64,000 nucleotides of DNA from Crossaster papposus (Eukaryota; Echinodermata; Asteroidea; Velatida; Solasteridae): contig JBAIAA010000506.1 in NCBI GenBank assembly GCA_037893245.1, forward strand, positions 557,001 to 621,000, given 5' to 3'. This document shows positions 1 to 9,350 of the stretch, one piece after another; position 1 is the stretch's first letter, and the number at the start of each line of letters is the position of its first letter. The notes under the pieces are model-generated. The model saw only the letters and a list, made by a program, of their open reading frames with translations, was not told the origin of the DNA and did not search any database. A program made the position numbers and the translations under genes.

Positions 1-86
1 GGCACTATAAACCATTTGGGAGTGTTGGAAGTTCATTTCCCGTTCTGACGGTGAAACAAACCGAAAAGTGTTGTTTAGCCCCAATG

Positions 87-172
87 GGCGCTATAGACCA
101 TTTGGTAGTGTTGGAAGTTCATTTCGCGTTCTGACGGTGAAAAAAACCGAAAAGTGTTTTTTAGGCTCAATG
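87..172 (+). repeat. Reference full-length monomer (86 bp)
   Basis: This unit runs from the second G of one TGGGCGCTATAG to the base before the equivalent G of the next, exactly 86 bp; the following unit, 173-258, is also 86 bp. It belongs to the 'GGTAG' subtype (CCATTTGGTAGTG in place of CCATTTGGGAGTG). It carries CGCG at monomer positions 39-42, a seven-A tract after GGTG, and AGGCTCAATG at its end. It has five CpG sites. Two copies of AGTGTT lie 46 bp apart inside it, at monomer positions 21-26 and 67-72. The phase is arbitrary, chosen only to make coordinates comparable. Confidence 0.93.
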
Positions 173-258
173 GGCGCTATAGACCATTTGGGAGTGTTGG
201 AAGTGCATTTCTCGTTCTGACGGTGAACAAAACCGAAAGGTGTTTTTTAACCTCAATG
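173..258 (+). repeat. Full-length monomer of the 'CTCG / AACAAAACC' subtype
   Basis: This 86-bp unit represents one of the most abundant subtypes. It has CTCG rather than CGCG at monomer positions 39-42, GGTGAACAAAACCGAAAGG rather than the plain A-tract, and ends AACCTCAATG (AGCCTCAATG in most copies elsewhere). It is usually followed directly by a 76-bp unit, so the pair forms a 162-bp dimer. This copy carries GTGCATTTC where most have GTTCATTTC, a private change also seen in the 1,848-bp duplicate near 2.05 kb. Confidence 0.88.
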
Positions 259-334
259 GGCGCTATAGAGTGTTGGAAGTTCATTTCGCGTTCTGACGGT
301 GAACAAAAACGAAAATTGTTTTTTAGGCTCAAGG
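259..334 (+). repeat. Short 76-bp monomer variant
   Basis: The unit reads CTATAGAGTGTTGG where full units read CTATAG, then ACCATTTGGG, then AGTGTTGG, so exactly 10 bp are missing and the repeat is 76 bp. The same deletion recurs dozens of times across the window, usually after an AACAAAACC-type monomer and before a full-length one. The breakpoint is identical in every copy examined, so a single deletion that later spread is more likely than repeated loss. Because 86 + 76 = 162 is divisible by three, pairing long and short units keeps one reading frame open and creates many of the spurious reading frames of about 104 codons. Confidence 0.93.
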
Positions 335-506
335 GGCGCTATAGACCATTTGGGAGTGTTGGAAGTTAATTTCCCGTTCTGACGGTGAAACAAACCGAAA
401 AGTGTTGTTTAGCCCCAATGGGCGCTATAGACCATTTGGTAGTGTTGGAAGTTCATTTCGCGTTCTGACGGTGAAAAAAACCGTAAAGTGTTGTTCAGCC
501 TCAATG

Positions 507-765
507 GGCGCTATAGACCATTTGGGAGTGTTGGAAGTCAATTTCGTTATCGGACGGTGAATAGTTCCGAAAAGTGTTTGTTAGGCTTAGTGGCCGCTAT
601 AGCACATTTGGGATTGTTTGTAAGTTCATTTCGTGATCTGACGGTAAATAGTGCTGAAAAGTGTTTGTTAGGCTTAATGGGCGATTTAGTACACTTGGGA
701 GTGTTGGAAGTTCATTTTGTGTTCTGACGGTCAATTGCGCCGAAAAGTGTTTGCTAGGCTTATTG
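507..765 (+). repeat. Cluster of three divergent monomers, first copy
   Basis: Three successive units of 86, 87 and 86 bp differ from the rest of the array far more than usual. The first has GTCAATTTCGTTATCGGACG and GAATAGTTCCG. The second has GCACATTTGGGATTGTTTGT, GATCTGACGG and AAATAGTGCTG. The third has GCGATTTAGTACACTTGGG, TGTGTTCTGACGG and CAATTGCGCCG. All three use TTTGTTAGG or TTTGCTAGG in place of the T-tract. The A-tract is broken in each, while GTGTT and CTGACGG or its close variants persist. The third resembles the 'i' subtype spread along the rest of the array, so it may be close to an ancestor of that subtype. Confidence 0.88.
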
Positions 766-2354
766 GGAGCTATATAGACCATTTTGGGAGTGTTGGAAGT
801 TCATTTCTCGTTCTGACGGTGAACAAAACCGAAAGGTGTTTTTTTAGCCTCAATGGGCGCTATAGAGTGTTGGAAGTTCATTTCTCGTTCTGACGGTGAA
901 CAAAACCGAAAAGTGTTTTTTTAGGCTCAATGGGCGCTATAGACCATTTGGGAGTGTTGGAATTTCACTTCGCGTTCTGACGGTGACAAAAAACGAAAAG
1001 TGTTTTTTAGTCTCAATGGGCGCTATAGTGTGTTGGAATTTCACTTCGCGTTCTGAGGGTGACAACAAACGAAAAGTGTTTTCTAGGCTCAAGGGGCGCT
1101 ATAGACCATTTGGGAGTGTTGGAAGTTCATTTCTCGTTCTGACGGTGAACAAAACCGAAAAGTGTTTTTTTAGGCTCAATGGGCGCTATAGACCATTTGG
1201 GAGTGTTGGAATTTCACTTCGCGTTCTGACGGTGACAAAAAACGAAAAGTGTTTTTTAGTCTCAATGGGCGCTATAGACCATTTGGGAGTGTTGGAAGTT
1301 CATTTCTCGTTCTGACGGTGAACAAAACCGAAAGGTGTTTTTTAGCCTCAATGGGCACTATAGAGTGTTGGAAGTTCATTTCGCGTTCTGACGGTGAAAA
1401 AACCCGAAAAGTGTTTTTTAGGCTCAAGGGGCGCTATAGATCATTTGGGAGTGTTGGAAGTTCATTTCTCGTTCTGACGGTGAACAAAACCGAAAGGTGT
1501 TTTTTAGCCTCAATGGGCGCTATAGACCATTTGGGAGTGTTGGAAGTTCATTTCGCGTTCTGACGGTGAAAAAAACCGAAAATTGTTTTTTAGGCTCAAG
1601 GGGCGCTATAGATCATTTGGGAGTGTTGGAATTTCACTTCGCGTTCTGACGGTGACAAAAAACGAAAAGTGTTTTTTAGCCTCAATGGGCGCTATAGACC
1701 ATTTGGGAGTGTTGGAAGTTCATTTCTCGTTCTGACGGTGAACAAAACCGAAAGGTATTTTTTTGCCTCAATGGGCGCTATAAAGTGTTGGAAGTTCATT
1801 TCGCGTTCTGACGGTGAAAAAAACCGAAAAGTGTTTTTTAGGCTCAAGTGGCGCTATAGACCATTTGGGAGTGTTGGAAGTTCATTTCCCGTTCTGACGG
1901 TGAAACAAGCCGAAAAGTGTTGTTTAGCCCCAATGGGCGCTATAGACCATTTGGTAGTGTTGGAAGTTCATTTCGCGTTCTGACGGTGAAAAAAACGAAA
2001 AGTGTTTTTTAGGCTCAATGGGCGCTATAGACCATTCGGGAGTGTTGGAAGTGCATTTCTCGTTCTGACGGTGAACAAAACCGAGAGGTGTTTTTTAACC
2101 TCAGTGGGCGCTATAGAGTGTTGGAAGTTCATTTCGCGTTCTGACGGTGAAAAAAAACGAAAATTGTTTTTTAGGCTCAAGGGGCGCTATAGACCATTTG
2201 GGAGTGTTGGAAGTTCATTTCCCGTTCTGACGGTGAAACAAACCGAAAAGTGTTGTTTAGCCCCAATGGGCGCTATAGACCATTTGGTAGTGTTGGAAGT
2301 TCATTTCGCGTTCTGACGGTGAAAAAAACCGTAAAGTGTTGTTCAGCCTCAATG

Positions 2355-2613
2355 GGCGCTATAGACCATTTGGGAGTGTTGGAAGTCAATTTCGTTATCG
2401 GACGGTGAATAGTTCCGAAAAGTGTTTGTTAGGCTTAGTGGGCGCTATAGCACATTTGGGATTGTTTGTAAGTTCATTTCGTGATCTGACGGTAAATAGT
2501 GCTGAAAAGTGTTTGTTAGGCTTAATGGGCGATTTAGTACACTTGGGAGTGTTGGAAGTTCATTTTGTGTTCTGACGGTCAATTGCGCCGAAAAGTGTTT
2601 GCTAGGCTTATTG
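2355..2613 (+). repeat. Cluster of three divergent monomers, second copy
   Basis: This is the 1,848-bp-offset copy of the divergent trio at 507-765, nearly identical by eye, with GGGCGC restored where the first copy has GGCCGC. The next unit again has an altered start, GGGAGCTATATAGACCATTT, in both copies. I saw this level of divergence nowhere to the right, so these six units are the oldest-looking sequence in the window. Confidence 0.87.
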
Positions 2614-2640
2614 GGAGCTATATAGACCATTTTGGGAGTG

Positions 2641-3950
2641 TTGGAAGTTCATTTCTCGTTCTGACGGTGAACAAAACCGAAAGGTGTTTTTTAGCCTCAA
2701 TGGGCGCTATAGAGTGTTGGAAGTTCATTTCGCGTTCTGACGGTGAAAAAAACCGAAAAGTGTTTTCTAGGCTCAAGGGGCGCTATAGACCATTTGGGAG
2801 TGTTGGAAGTTCATTTCTCGTTCTGACGGTGAACAAAACCGAAAAGTGTTTGTTTAGGCTCAATGGGAGCTATAGACCATTTGGGAGTGTTGGAATTTCA
2901 CTTCGCGTTCTGACAGTGACAAAAAACGAAAAGTGTTTTTTAGTCTCAATGGGCGCTATAGACCATTTGGGAGTGTTGGAAGTTCATTTCTCGTTCTGAC
3001 GATGAACAAAACCGATAGGTGTTTTTTAGCCTCAATGGGCGCTATAGAGTGTTGGAAGTTCATTTCGCGTTCTGACGGTGAAAAAACCCGAAAAGTGTTT
3101 TTTAGGCTCAATGGGCGCTATAGACCATTTGGGAGTGTTGGAAGTTCATTTCTCGTTCTGACGGTGAACAAAACCGAATGGTGTTTTTTAGCCTCAATGG
3201 GCGCTATAGAGTGTTGGAAGTTCATTTCGCGTTCTGACGGTGAAAAAAAACGAAATTTTTTTTTTAGGCTCAATGGGCGCTTTCGACCATTTGGGAGTGT
3301 TGGAATTTCACTTCGCGTTCTGACGGTGACAAAAAACGAAAAGTGTTTTTTAGCCTCAATGGGCGCTATAGACCATTTGGGAGTGTTGGAAGTTCATTTC
3401 TCGTTCTGACGGTGAACAAAACCGAAAGGTGTTTTTTAGCCTCAATGGGCGCTATAGAGTGTTGGAAGTTCATTTCGCGTTCTGACGGTGAAAAAAAACG
3501 AAAATTGTTTTTTAGGCTCAAGGGGCGCTATAGACCATTTGGGAGTGTTGGAAGTTCATTTCCCGTTCTGACGGTGAAACAAACCGGAAGTGTTGTTTAG
3601 CCCCAATGGGCGCTATAGACCATTTGGTAGTGTTGGAAGTTCATTTCTCGTTCTGACGGTGAACAAAACCGAAAAGTATTTTTTAGCCTCAATGGGCGCC
3701 ATAGACCATTTTGGAGTGTTGGAAGTTCAATTCGCGTTCTGACGGTAACCAAAAACGAAAAGTGTTTTTTTAGCCTCAATGGGCGCTATATACCATTTGG
3801 TAGTGTTGGAAGTTCATTTCGTGTTCTGACGGTCAATTGCGCCGAAAAGTGTTTGTTAGGCTTATTTTGCGCTATAGACCATTTGGGAGTGTTGGAATTT
3901 CACTTCGCGTTCTGACGGTGACAAAAACCGAAAATTGTTTTTTAGGCTCA
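2641..3950 (+). repeat. Mosaic monomer region
   Basis: This stretch mixes CTCG-type, short 76-bp and AATTTCACTTCGCG ('e') monomers without a clean higher-order period that I could establish. It contains long-short dimers at about 2,640-2,800, 3,000-3,150, 3,160-3,320 and 3,410-3,570. It also holds private point changes such as GATGAACAAAACCGATAGG near 3,001 and GAAATTTTTTTTTTAGG near 3,253, which I did not see repeated. The first h-i marker dimer is at its right end (3695-3867). No gene is visible. Confidence 0.8.
3695..3867 (+). repeat. First 'h-i' marker dimer
   Basis: The first unit ('h', 3695-3781, 87 bp) has GGCGCCATAGACCATTTTGG, CAATTCGCG and GGTAACCAAAAACG. The second ('i', 3782-3867, 86 bp) has CTATATACCATTTGGTAG, TTTCGTGTTCTGACGGTCAA, then TTGCGCCG, and ends GGCTTATT. 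The pair stays adjacent almost everywhere. By eye the h unit recurs about 44 times, for example near 4462, 5380, 6905, 8429, 11330, 12587, 15640, 18704, 28391, 29664, 54764, 60600 and 62630. Spacing ranges from about 0.76 to 3.06 kb. It acts as a natural marker of higher-order units. GGCGCC and CAATTG appear confined to this pair, with CAATTG also in the left-edge third divergent monomer. Confidence 0.88.
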
Positions 3951-3954
3951 AGGG

Positions 3955-6900
3955 GCGGTATAGACCATTTGGGAGTGTTGGAAGTTCATTTCCCGTTCTG
4001 ACGGTGAAACAAACCGAAAAGTGTTGTTTAGCCCCAATGGGCGCTATAGACCATTTGGTAGTGTTGGAAGTTCATTTCGCGTTCTGACGGTGAAAAAAAC
4101 CGAAAAGTGTTTTTTAGGCTCAAGGGGCGCTATAGACCATTTGGGAGTGTTGGAAGTTCATTTCTCGTTCTGACGGTGAACAAAACCGAAAGGTGTTTTT
4201 TAACCTCAATGGGCGCTATAGAGTGTTGGAAGTTAATTTCGCGTTCTGACGGTGAAAACAACCGAAAAGTGTTTTAAAGGCTCAATGAGCGCTTTCGACC
4301 ATTTGGGAGTGTTGGAAGTTCACTTCGCCTTCTGACGGTGACAAAACAACCGAAAAGTGTTCTTTAGCCTCAATGGGCGCTATAGACCATTTGGGAGTGT
4401 TGGAAGTTCATTTCGCGTTCTGACGGTGAACAAAACCGAAAAGTATTTTTTAGCCTCAATGGGCGCCATAGACCATTTGGGAGTGTTGGAAGTTCAATTC
4501 GCGTTCTGACGGTAACCAAAAACGAAAAGTGTTTTTTTAGCCTCAATGGGCGCTATATACCATTTGGTAGTGTTGGAAGTTCATTTCGTGTTCTGACGGT
4601 CAATTGCGCCGAAAAGTGTTTGTTAGGCTTATTGTGCGCTATAGACCATTTGGGAGTGTTGGAATTTCACTTCGCGTTCTGACGGTGACAAAAAACGAAA
4701 AGTGTTTTTTAGCCTCAATGGGCGCTATAGACCATTTGGGAGTGTTGGAAGTTCATTTCTCGTTCTGACGGTGAACAAAACCGAAAGGTGTTTTTTAACC
4801 TCAATGGGCGCTATAGAGTGTTGGAAGTTCATTTCTCGTTCTGACGGTGAACAAAACCGAATGGTGTTTTTTAGCCTCAATGCGCGCTATAGAGTGTTGG
4901 AAGTTCATTTCGCGTTCTGACGGTGAAAAAAAACGAAAATTGTTTTTTAGGCTCAATGGGCGCTTTCGACCATTTGGGAGTGTTGGAATTTCACTTTGCG
5001 TTCTGACGGTGACAAAAAACGAAAAGTGTTTTTTAGCCTCAATGGGCGCTATAGACCATTTGGGAGTGTTGGAAGTTTATTTCTCGTTCTGACGGTGAAC
5101 AAAACCGAAAGGTGTTTTTTAGCCTCAATGGGCGCTATAGAGTGTTGGAAGTTCATTTCGCGTTCTGACGGTGAAAAAAACCGAAAATTGTTTTTTAGGC
5201 TCAAGGGGCGCTATAGACCATTTGGGAGTGTTGGAAGTTCACTTCGCCTTCTGACTGTGACAAAAAAACCGAAAAGTGTTCTTTAGCCTCAATGGGCGCT
5301 ATAGACCATTTGGGAGTGTTGGAAGTTCATTTCGCGTTCTGACGGTGAACAAAACCGAAAAGTATTTTTTAGCCTCAATGGGCGCCATAGACCATTTTGG
5401 AGTGTTGGAAGTTCAATTCGCGTTCTGACGGTAACCAAAAACGAAAAGTGTTTTTTTAGCCTCAATGGGCGCTATATACCATTTGGTAGTGTTGGAAGTT
5501 CATTTCGTGTTCTGACGGTCAATTGCGCCGAAAAGTGTTTGTTAGGCTTATTGTGCGCTATAGACCATTTGGGAGTGTTGGAATTTCACTTCGCGTTCTG
5601 ACGGTGACAAAAACCGAAAATTGTTTTTTAGGCTCAAGGGGCGGTATAGACCATTTGGGAGTGTTGGAAGTTCATTTCCCGTTCTGACGGTGAAACAAAC
5701 CGAAAAGTGTTGTTTAGCCCCAATGGGCGCTATAGACCATTTGGTAGTGTTGGAAGTTCATTTCGCGTTCTGACGGTGAAAAAAACCGAAAAGTGTTTTT
5801 TAGGCTCAAGGGGCGCTATAGACCATTTGGGAGTGTTGGAAGTTCATTTCTCGTTCTGACGGTGAACAAAACCGAAAGGTGTTTTTTAACCTCAATGAGC
5901 GCTATAGAGTGTTGGAAGTTCATTTCGCGTTCTGACGGTGAAAACAACCGAAAAGTGTTTTAAAGGCTCAATGAGCGCTTTCGACCATTTGGGAGTGTTG
6001 GAAGTTCACTTCGCCTTCTGACGGTGACAAAAAAACCGAAAAGTGTTCTTTAGCCTCAATGGGCGCTATAGACCATTTGGGAGTGTTGGAAGTTCATTTC
6101 TCGTTCTGACGGTGAACAAAACCGAAAGGTGTTTTTTAGCCTCAATGGGCGCTATAGAGTGTTGGAAGTTCATTTCGCGTTCTGACGGTGAAAAAAAACG
6201 AAAATTGTTTTGTAGGCTCAAGGGGCGCTATAGACCATTTGGGAGTGTTGGAAGTTCATTTCCCGTTCTGACGGTGAAACAAACCGGAAGTGTTGTTTAG
6301 CCCCAATGGGCGCTATAGACCATTTGGTAGTGTTGGAAGTTCATTTCTCGTTCTGACGGTGAACAAAACAGAAAGGTGTTTTTTAGCCTCAATGGGCGCT
6401 ATAGACCATTTGGGAGTGTTGGAAGTTCATTTCGCGTTCTGACGGTGAAAACAACCGAAAAGTGTTTTAAAGGCTCAATGAGCGCTTTCGACCATTTGGG
6501 AGTGTTGGAAGTTCACTTCGCCTTCTGACGGTGACAAAAAAACCGAAAAGTGTTCTTTAGCCTCAATGGGCGCTATAGACCATTTGGGAGTGTTGGAAGT
6601 TCATTTCTCGTTCTGACGGTGAACAAAACCGAAAGGTGTTTTTTAGCCTCAATGGGCGCTATAGAGTGTTGGAAGTTCATTTCGCGTTCTGACGGTGAAA
6701 AAAACCGAAAATTGTTTTTTAGGCTCAAGGGGCGCTATAGACCATTTGGGAGTGTTGGAAGTTCACTTCGCCTTCTGACGGTGACAAAAAAACCGAAAAG
6801 TGTTCTTTAGCCTCAATGGGCGCTATAGACCATTTGGGAGTGTTGGAAGTTCATTTCGCGTTCTGACGGTGAACAAAACCGAAAAGTATTTTTTAGCCTC

Positions 6901-9350
6901 AATGGGCGCCATAGACCATTTTGGAGTGTTGGAAGTTCAATTCGCGTTCTGACGGTAACCAAAAACGAAAAGTGTTTTTTTAGCCTCAATGGGCGCTATA
7001 TACCATTTGGTAGTGTTGGAAGTTCATTTCGTGTTCTGACGGTCAATTGCGCCGAAAAGTGTTTGTTAGGCTTATTGTGCGCTATAGACCATTTGGGAGT
7101 GTTGGAATTTCACTTCGCGTTCTGACGGTGACAAAAACCGAAAATTGTTTTTTAGGCTCAAGGGGCGGTATAGACCATTTGGGAGTGTTGGAAGTTCATT
7201 TCCCGTTCTGACGGTGAAACAAACCGAAAAGTGTTGTTTAGCCCCAATGGGCGCTATAGACCATTTGGTAGTGTTGGAAGTTCATTTCGCGTTCTGACGG
7301 TGAAAAAAACCGAAAAGTGTTTTTTAGGCTCAAGGGGCGCTATAGACCATTTGGGAGTGTTGGAAGTTCATTTCTCGTTCTGACGGTGAACAAAACCGAA
7401 AGGTGTTTTTTAACCTCAATGAGCGCTATAGAGTGTTGGAAGTTCATTTCGCGTTCTGACGGTGAAAACAACCGAAAAGTGTTTTAAAGGCTCAATGAGC
7501 GCTTTCGACCATTTGGGAGTGTTGGAAGTTCACTTCGCCTTCTGACGGTGACAAAAAAACCGAAAAGTGTTCTTTAGCCTCAATGGGCGCTATAGACCAT
7601 TTGGGAGTGTTGGAAGTTCATTTCTCGTTCTGACGGTGAACAAAACCGAAAGGTGTTTTTTAGCCTCAATGGGCGCTATAGAGTGTTGGAAGTTCATTTC
7701 GCGTTCTGACGGTGAAAAAAAACGAAAATTGTTTTTTAGGCTCAAGGGGCGCTATAGACCATTTGGGAGTGTTGGAAGTTCATTTCCCGTTCTGACGGTG
7801 AAACAAACCGGAAGTGTTGTTTAGCCCCAATGGGCGCTATAGACCATTTGGTAGTGTTGGAAGTTCATTTCTCGTTCTGACGGTGAACAAAACAGAAAGG
7901 TGTTTTTTAGCCTCAATGGGCGCTCTAGACCATTTGGGAGTGTTGGAAGTTCATTTCGCGTTCTGACGGTGAAAACAACCGAAAAGTGTTTTAAAGGCTC
8001 AATGAGCGCTTTCGACCATTTGGGAGTGTTGGAAGTTCACTTCGCCTTCTGACGGTGACAAAAAAACCGAAAAGTGTTCTTTAGCCTCAATGGGCGCTAT
8101 AGACCATTTGGGAGTGTTGGAAGTTCATTTCTCGTTCTGACGGTGAACAAAACCGAAAGGTGTTTTTTAGCCTCAATGGGCGCTATAGAGTGTTGGAAGT
8201 TCATTTCGCGTTCTGACGGTGAAAAAAACCGAAAATTGTTTTTTAGGCTCAAGGGGCGCTATAGACCATTTGGGAGTGTTGGAAGTTCACTTCGCCTTCT
8301 GACGGTGACAAAAAAACCGAAAAGTGTTCTTTAGCCTCAATGGGCGCTATAGACCATTTGGGAGTGTTGGAAGTTCATTTCGCGTTCTGACGGTGAACAA
8401 AACCGAAAAGTATTTTTTAGCCTCAATGGGCGCCATAGACCATTTTGGAGTGTTGGAAGTTCAATTCGCGTTCTGACGGTAACCAAAAACGAAAAGTGTT
8501 TTTTTAGCCTCAATGGGCGCTATATACCATTTGGTAGTGTTGGAAGTTCATTTCGTGTTCTGACGGTCAATTGCGCCGAAAAGTGTTTGTTAGGCTTATT
8601 GTGCGCTATAGACCATTTGGGAGTGTTGGAATTTCACTTCGCGTTCTGACGGTGACAAAAACCGAAAATTGTTTTTTAGGCTCAAGGGGCGGTATAGACC
8701 ATTTGGGAGTGTTGGAAGTTCATTTCCCGTTCTGACGGTGAAACAAACCGAAAAGTGTTGTTTAGCCCCAATGGGCGCTATAGACCATTTGGTAGTGTTG
8801 GAAGTTCATTTCGCGTTCTGACGGTGAAAAAAACCGAAAAGTGTTTTTTAGGCTCAAGGGGCGCTATAGACCATTTGGGAGTGTTGGAAGTTCATTTCTC
8901 GTTCTGACGGTGAACAAAACCGAAAGGTGTTTTTTAACCTCAATGAGCGCTATAGAGTGTTGGAAGTTCATTTCGCGTTCTGACGGTGAAAACAACCGAA
9001 AAGTGTTTTAAAGGCTCAATGAGCGCTTTCGACCATTTGGGAGTGTTGGAAGTTCACTTCGCCTTCTGACGGTGACAAAAAAACCGAAAAGTGTTCTTTA
9101 GCCTCAATGGGCGCTATAGACCATTTGGGAGTGTTGGAAGTTCATTTCGCGTTCTGACGGTGAACAAAACCGAAAAGTATTTTTTAGCCTCAATGGGCGC
9201 CATAGACCATTTTGGAGTGTTGGAAGTTCAATTCGCGTTCTGACGGTAACCAAAAACGAAAAGTGTTTGTTTAGCCTCAATGGGCGCTATATACCATTTG
9301 GTAGTGTTGGAAGTTCATTTCGTGTTCTGACGGTCAATTGCGCCGAAAAG
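3955..9350 (+). repeat. 1,524-bp higher-order repeat block
   Basis: The rare GGGGCGGTATAGACC junction sits at 3955, 5641, 7165 and 8689, giving spacings of 1,686, 1,524 and 1,524. The 162-bp excess of the first interval equals one 86 + 76 dimer. Each 1,524-bp unit is about 18 monomers with three short ones. Marked variants recur at the same offset: GAAAACAACC with TTTTAAAGG, AATGAGCGCTTTCGACC, and CACTTCGCCTTCTGACGG with GTGTTCTTTAGCC. Copies look near-identical by eye. A private GCGCTCTAGACC near 7920 distinguishes one copy. The last copy breaks down near 9.1-9.4 kb. Confidence 0.88.

Larger units (their letters stand above)
1..2640 (+). repeat. 1,848-bp higher-order duplication at the left edge
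   Basis: Sequence from the left edge to about 790 reappears about 1,848 bp downstream, including three strongly divergent monomers (507-765 and 2355-2613) and the GTGCATTTC variant. Small differences separate the copies. One is GTGGCCGC near 591 against GTGGGCGC in the second copy; another is a one-base A-tract difference, which makes the offset 1,849 near position 61. Between the divergent clusters lie ordinary CTCG, CGCG and short monomers. The duplicated segment starts at or before the window edge, so its true length is not visible. Confidence 0.85.

Noticed and set aside
125..141. CENP-B box-like match in the TTTCGCGTTCTGACGGT segment
   Set aside because: The TTCG and a following CGG are present, but the spacing is off by one and the central A and CGGG positions fail. 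It is not a convincing box without binding data.
1669..1983. Open reading frame of 104 codons, repeated with small changes dozens of times (also 13599-13913, 27777-28091, 50280-50594 and others)
   Set aside because: It is the satellite translated through shifting frames. 86 is not a multiple of three, so successive units are read in different frames until a TGA in TTCTGACGG is met. There is no consistent ribosome-binding or promoter context, no recognisable domain, and the same DNA reads as MGAIDHLG, NGRYRPFG and ECWKFI in turn. Variation includes frame-breaking 10-bp and 1-bp indels.
2933..3409. Longest reading frame in the window (158 codons)
   Set aside because: It only concatenates long and short monomers (162-bp dimers stay in frame). 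It has no feature beyond the repeat.
3597..3779. Short minus-strand reading frames (also 597-782, 2445-2630 and 19386-19571)
   Set aside because: These are reverse-complement shadows of the monomer, with no independent signal.
3782..3800. TATATA in the i monomer as a TATA box
   Set aside because: It is a one-base variant of CTATAGACC inside a satellite unit, with no downstream gene or other promoter element.
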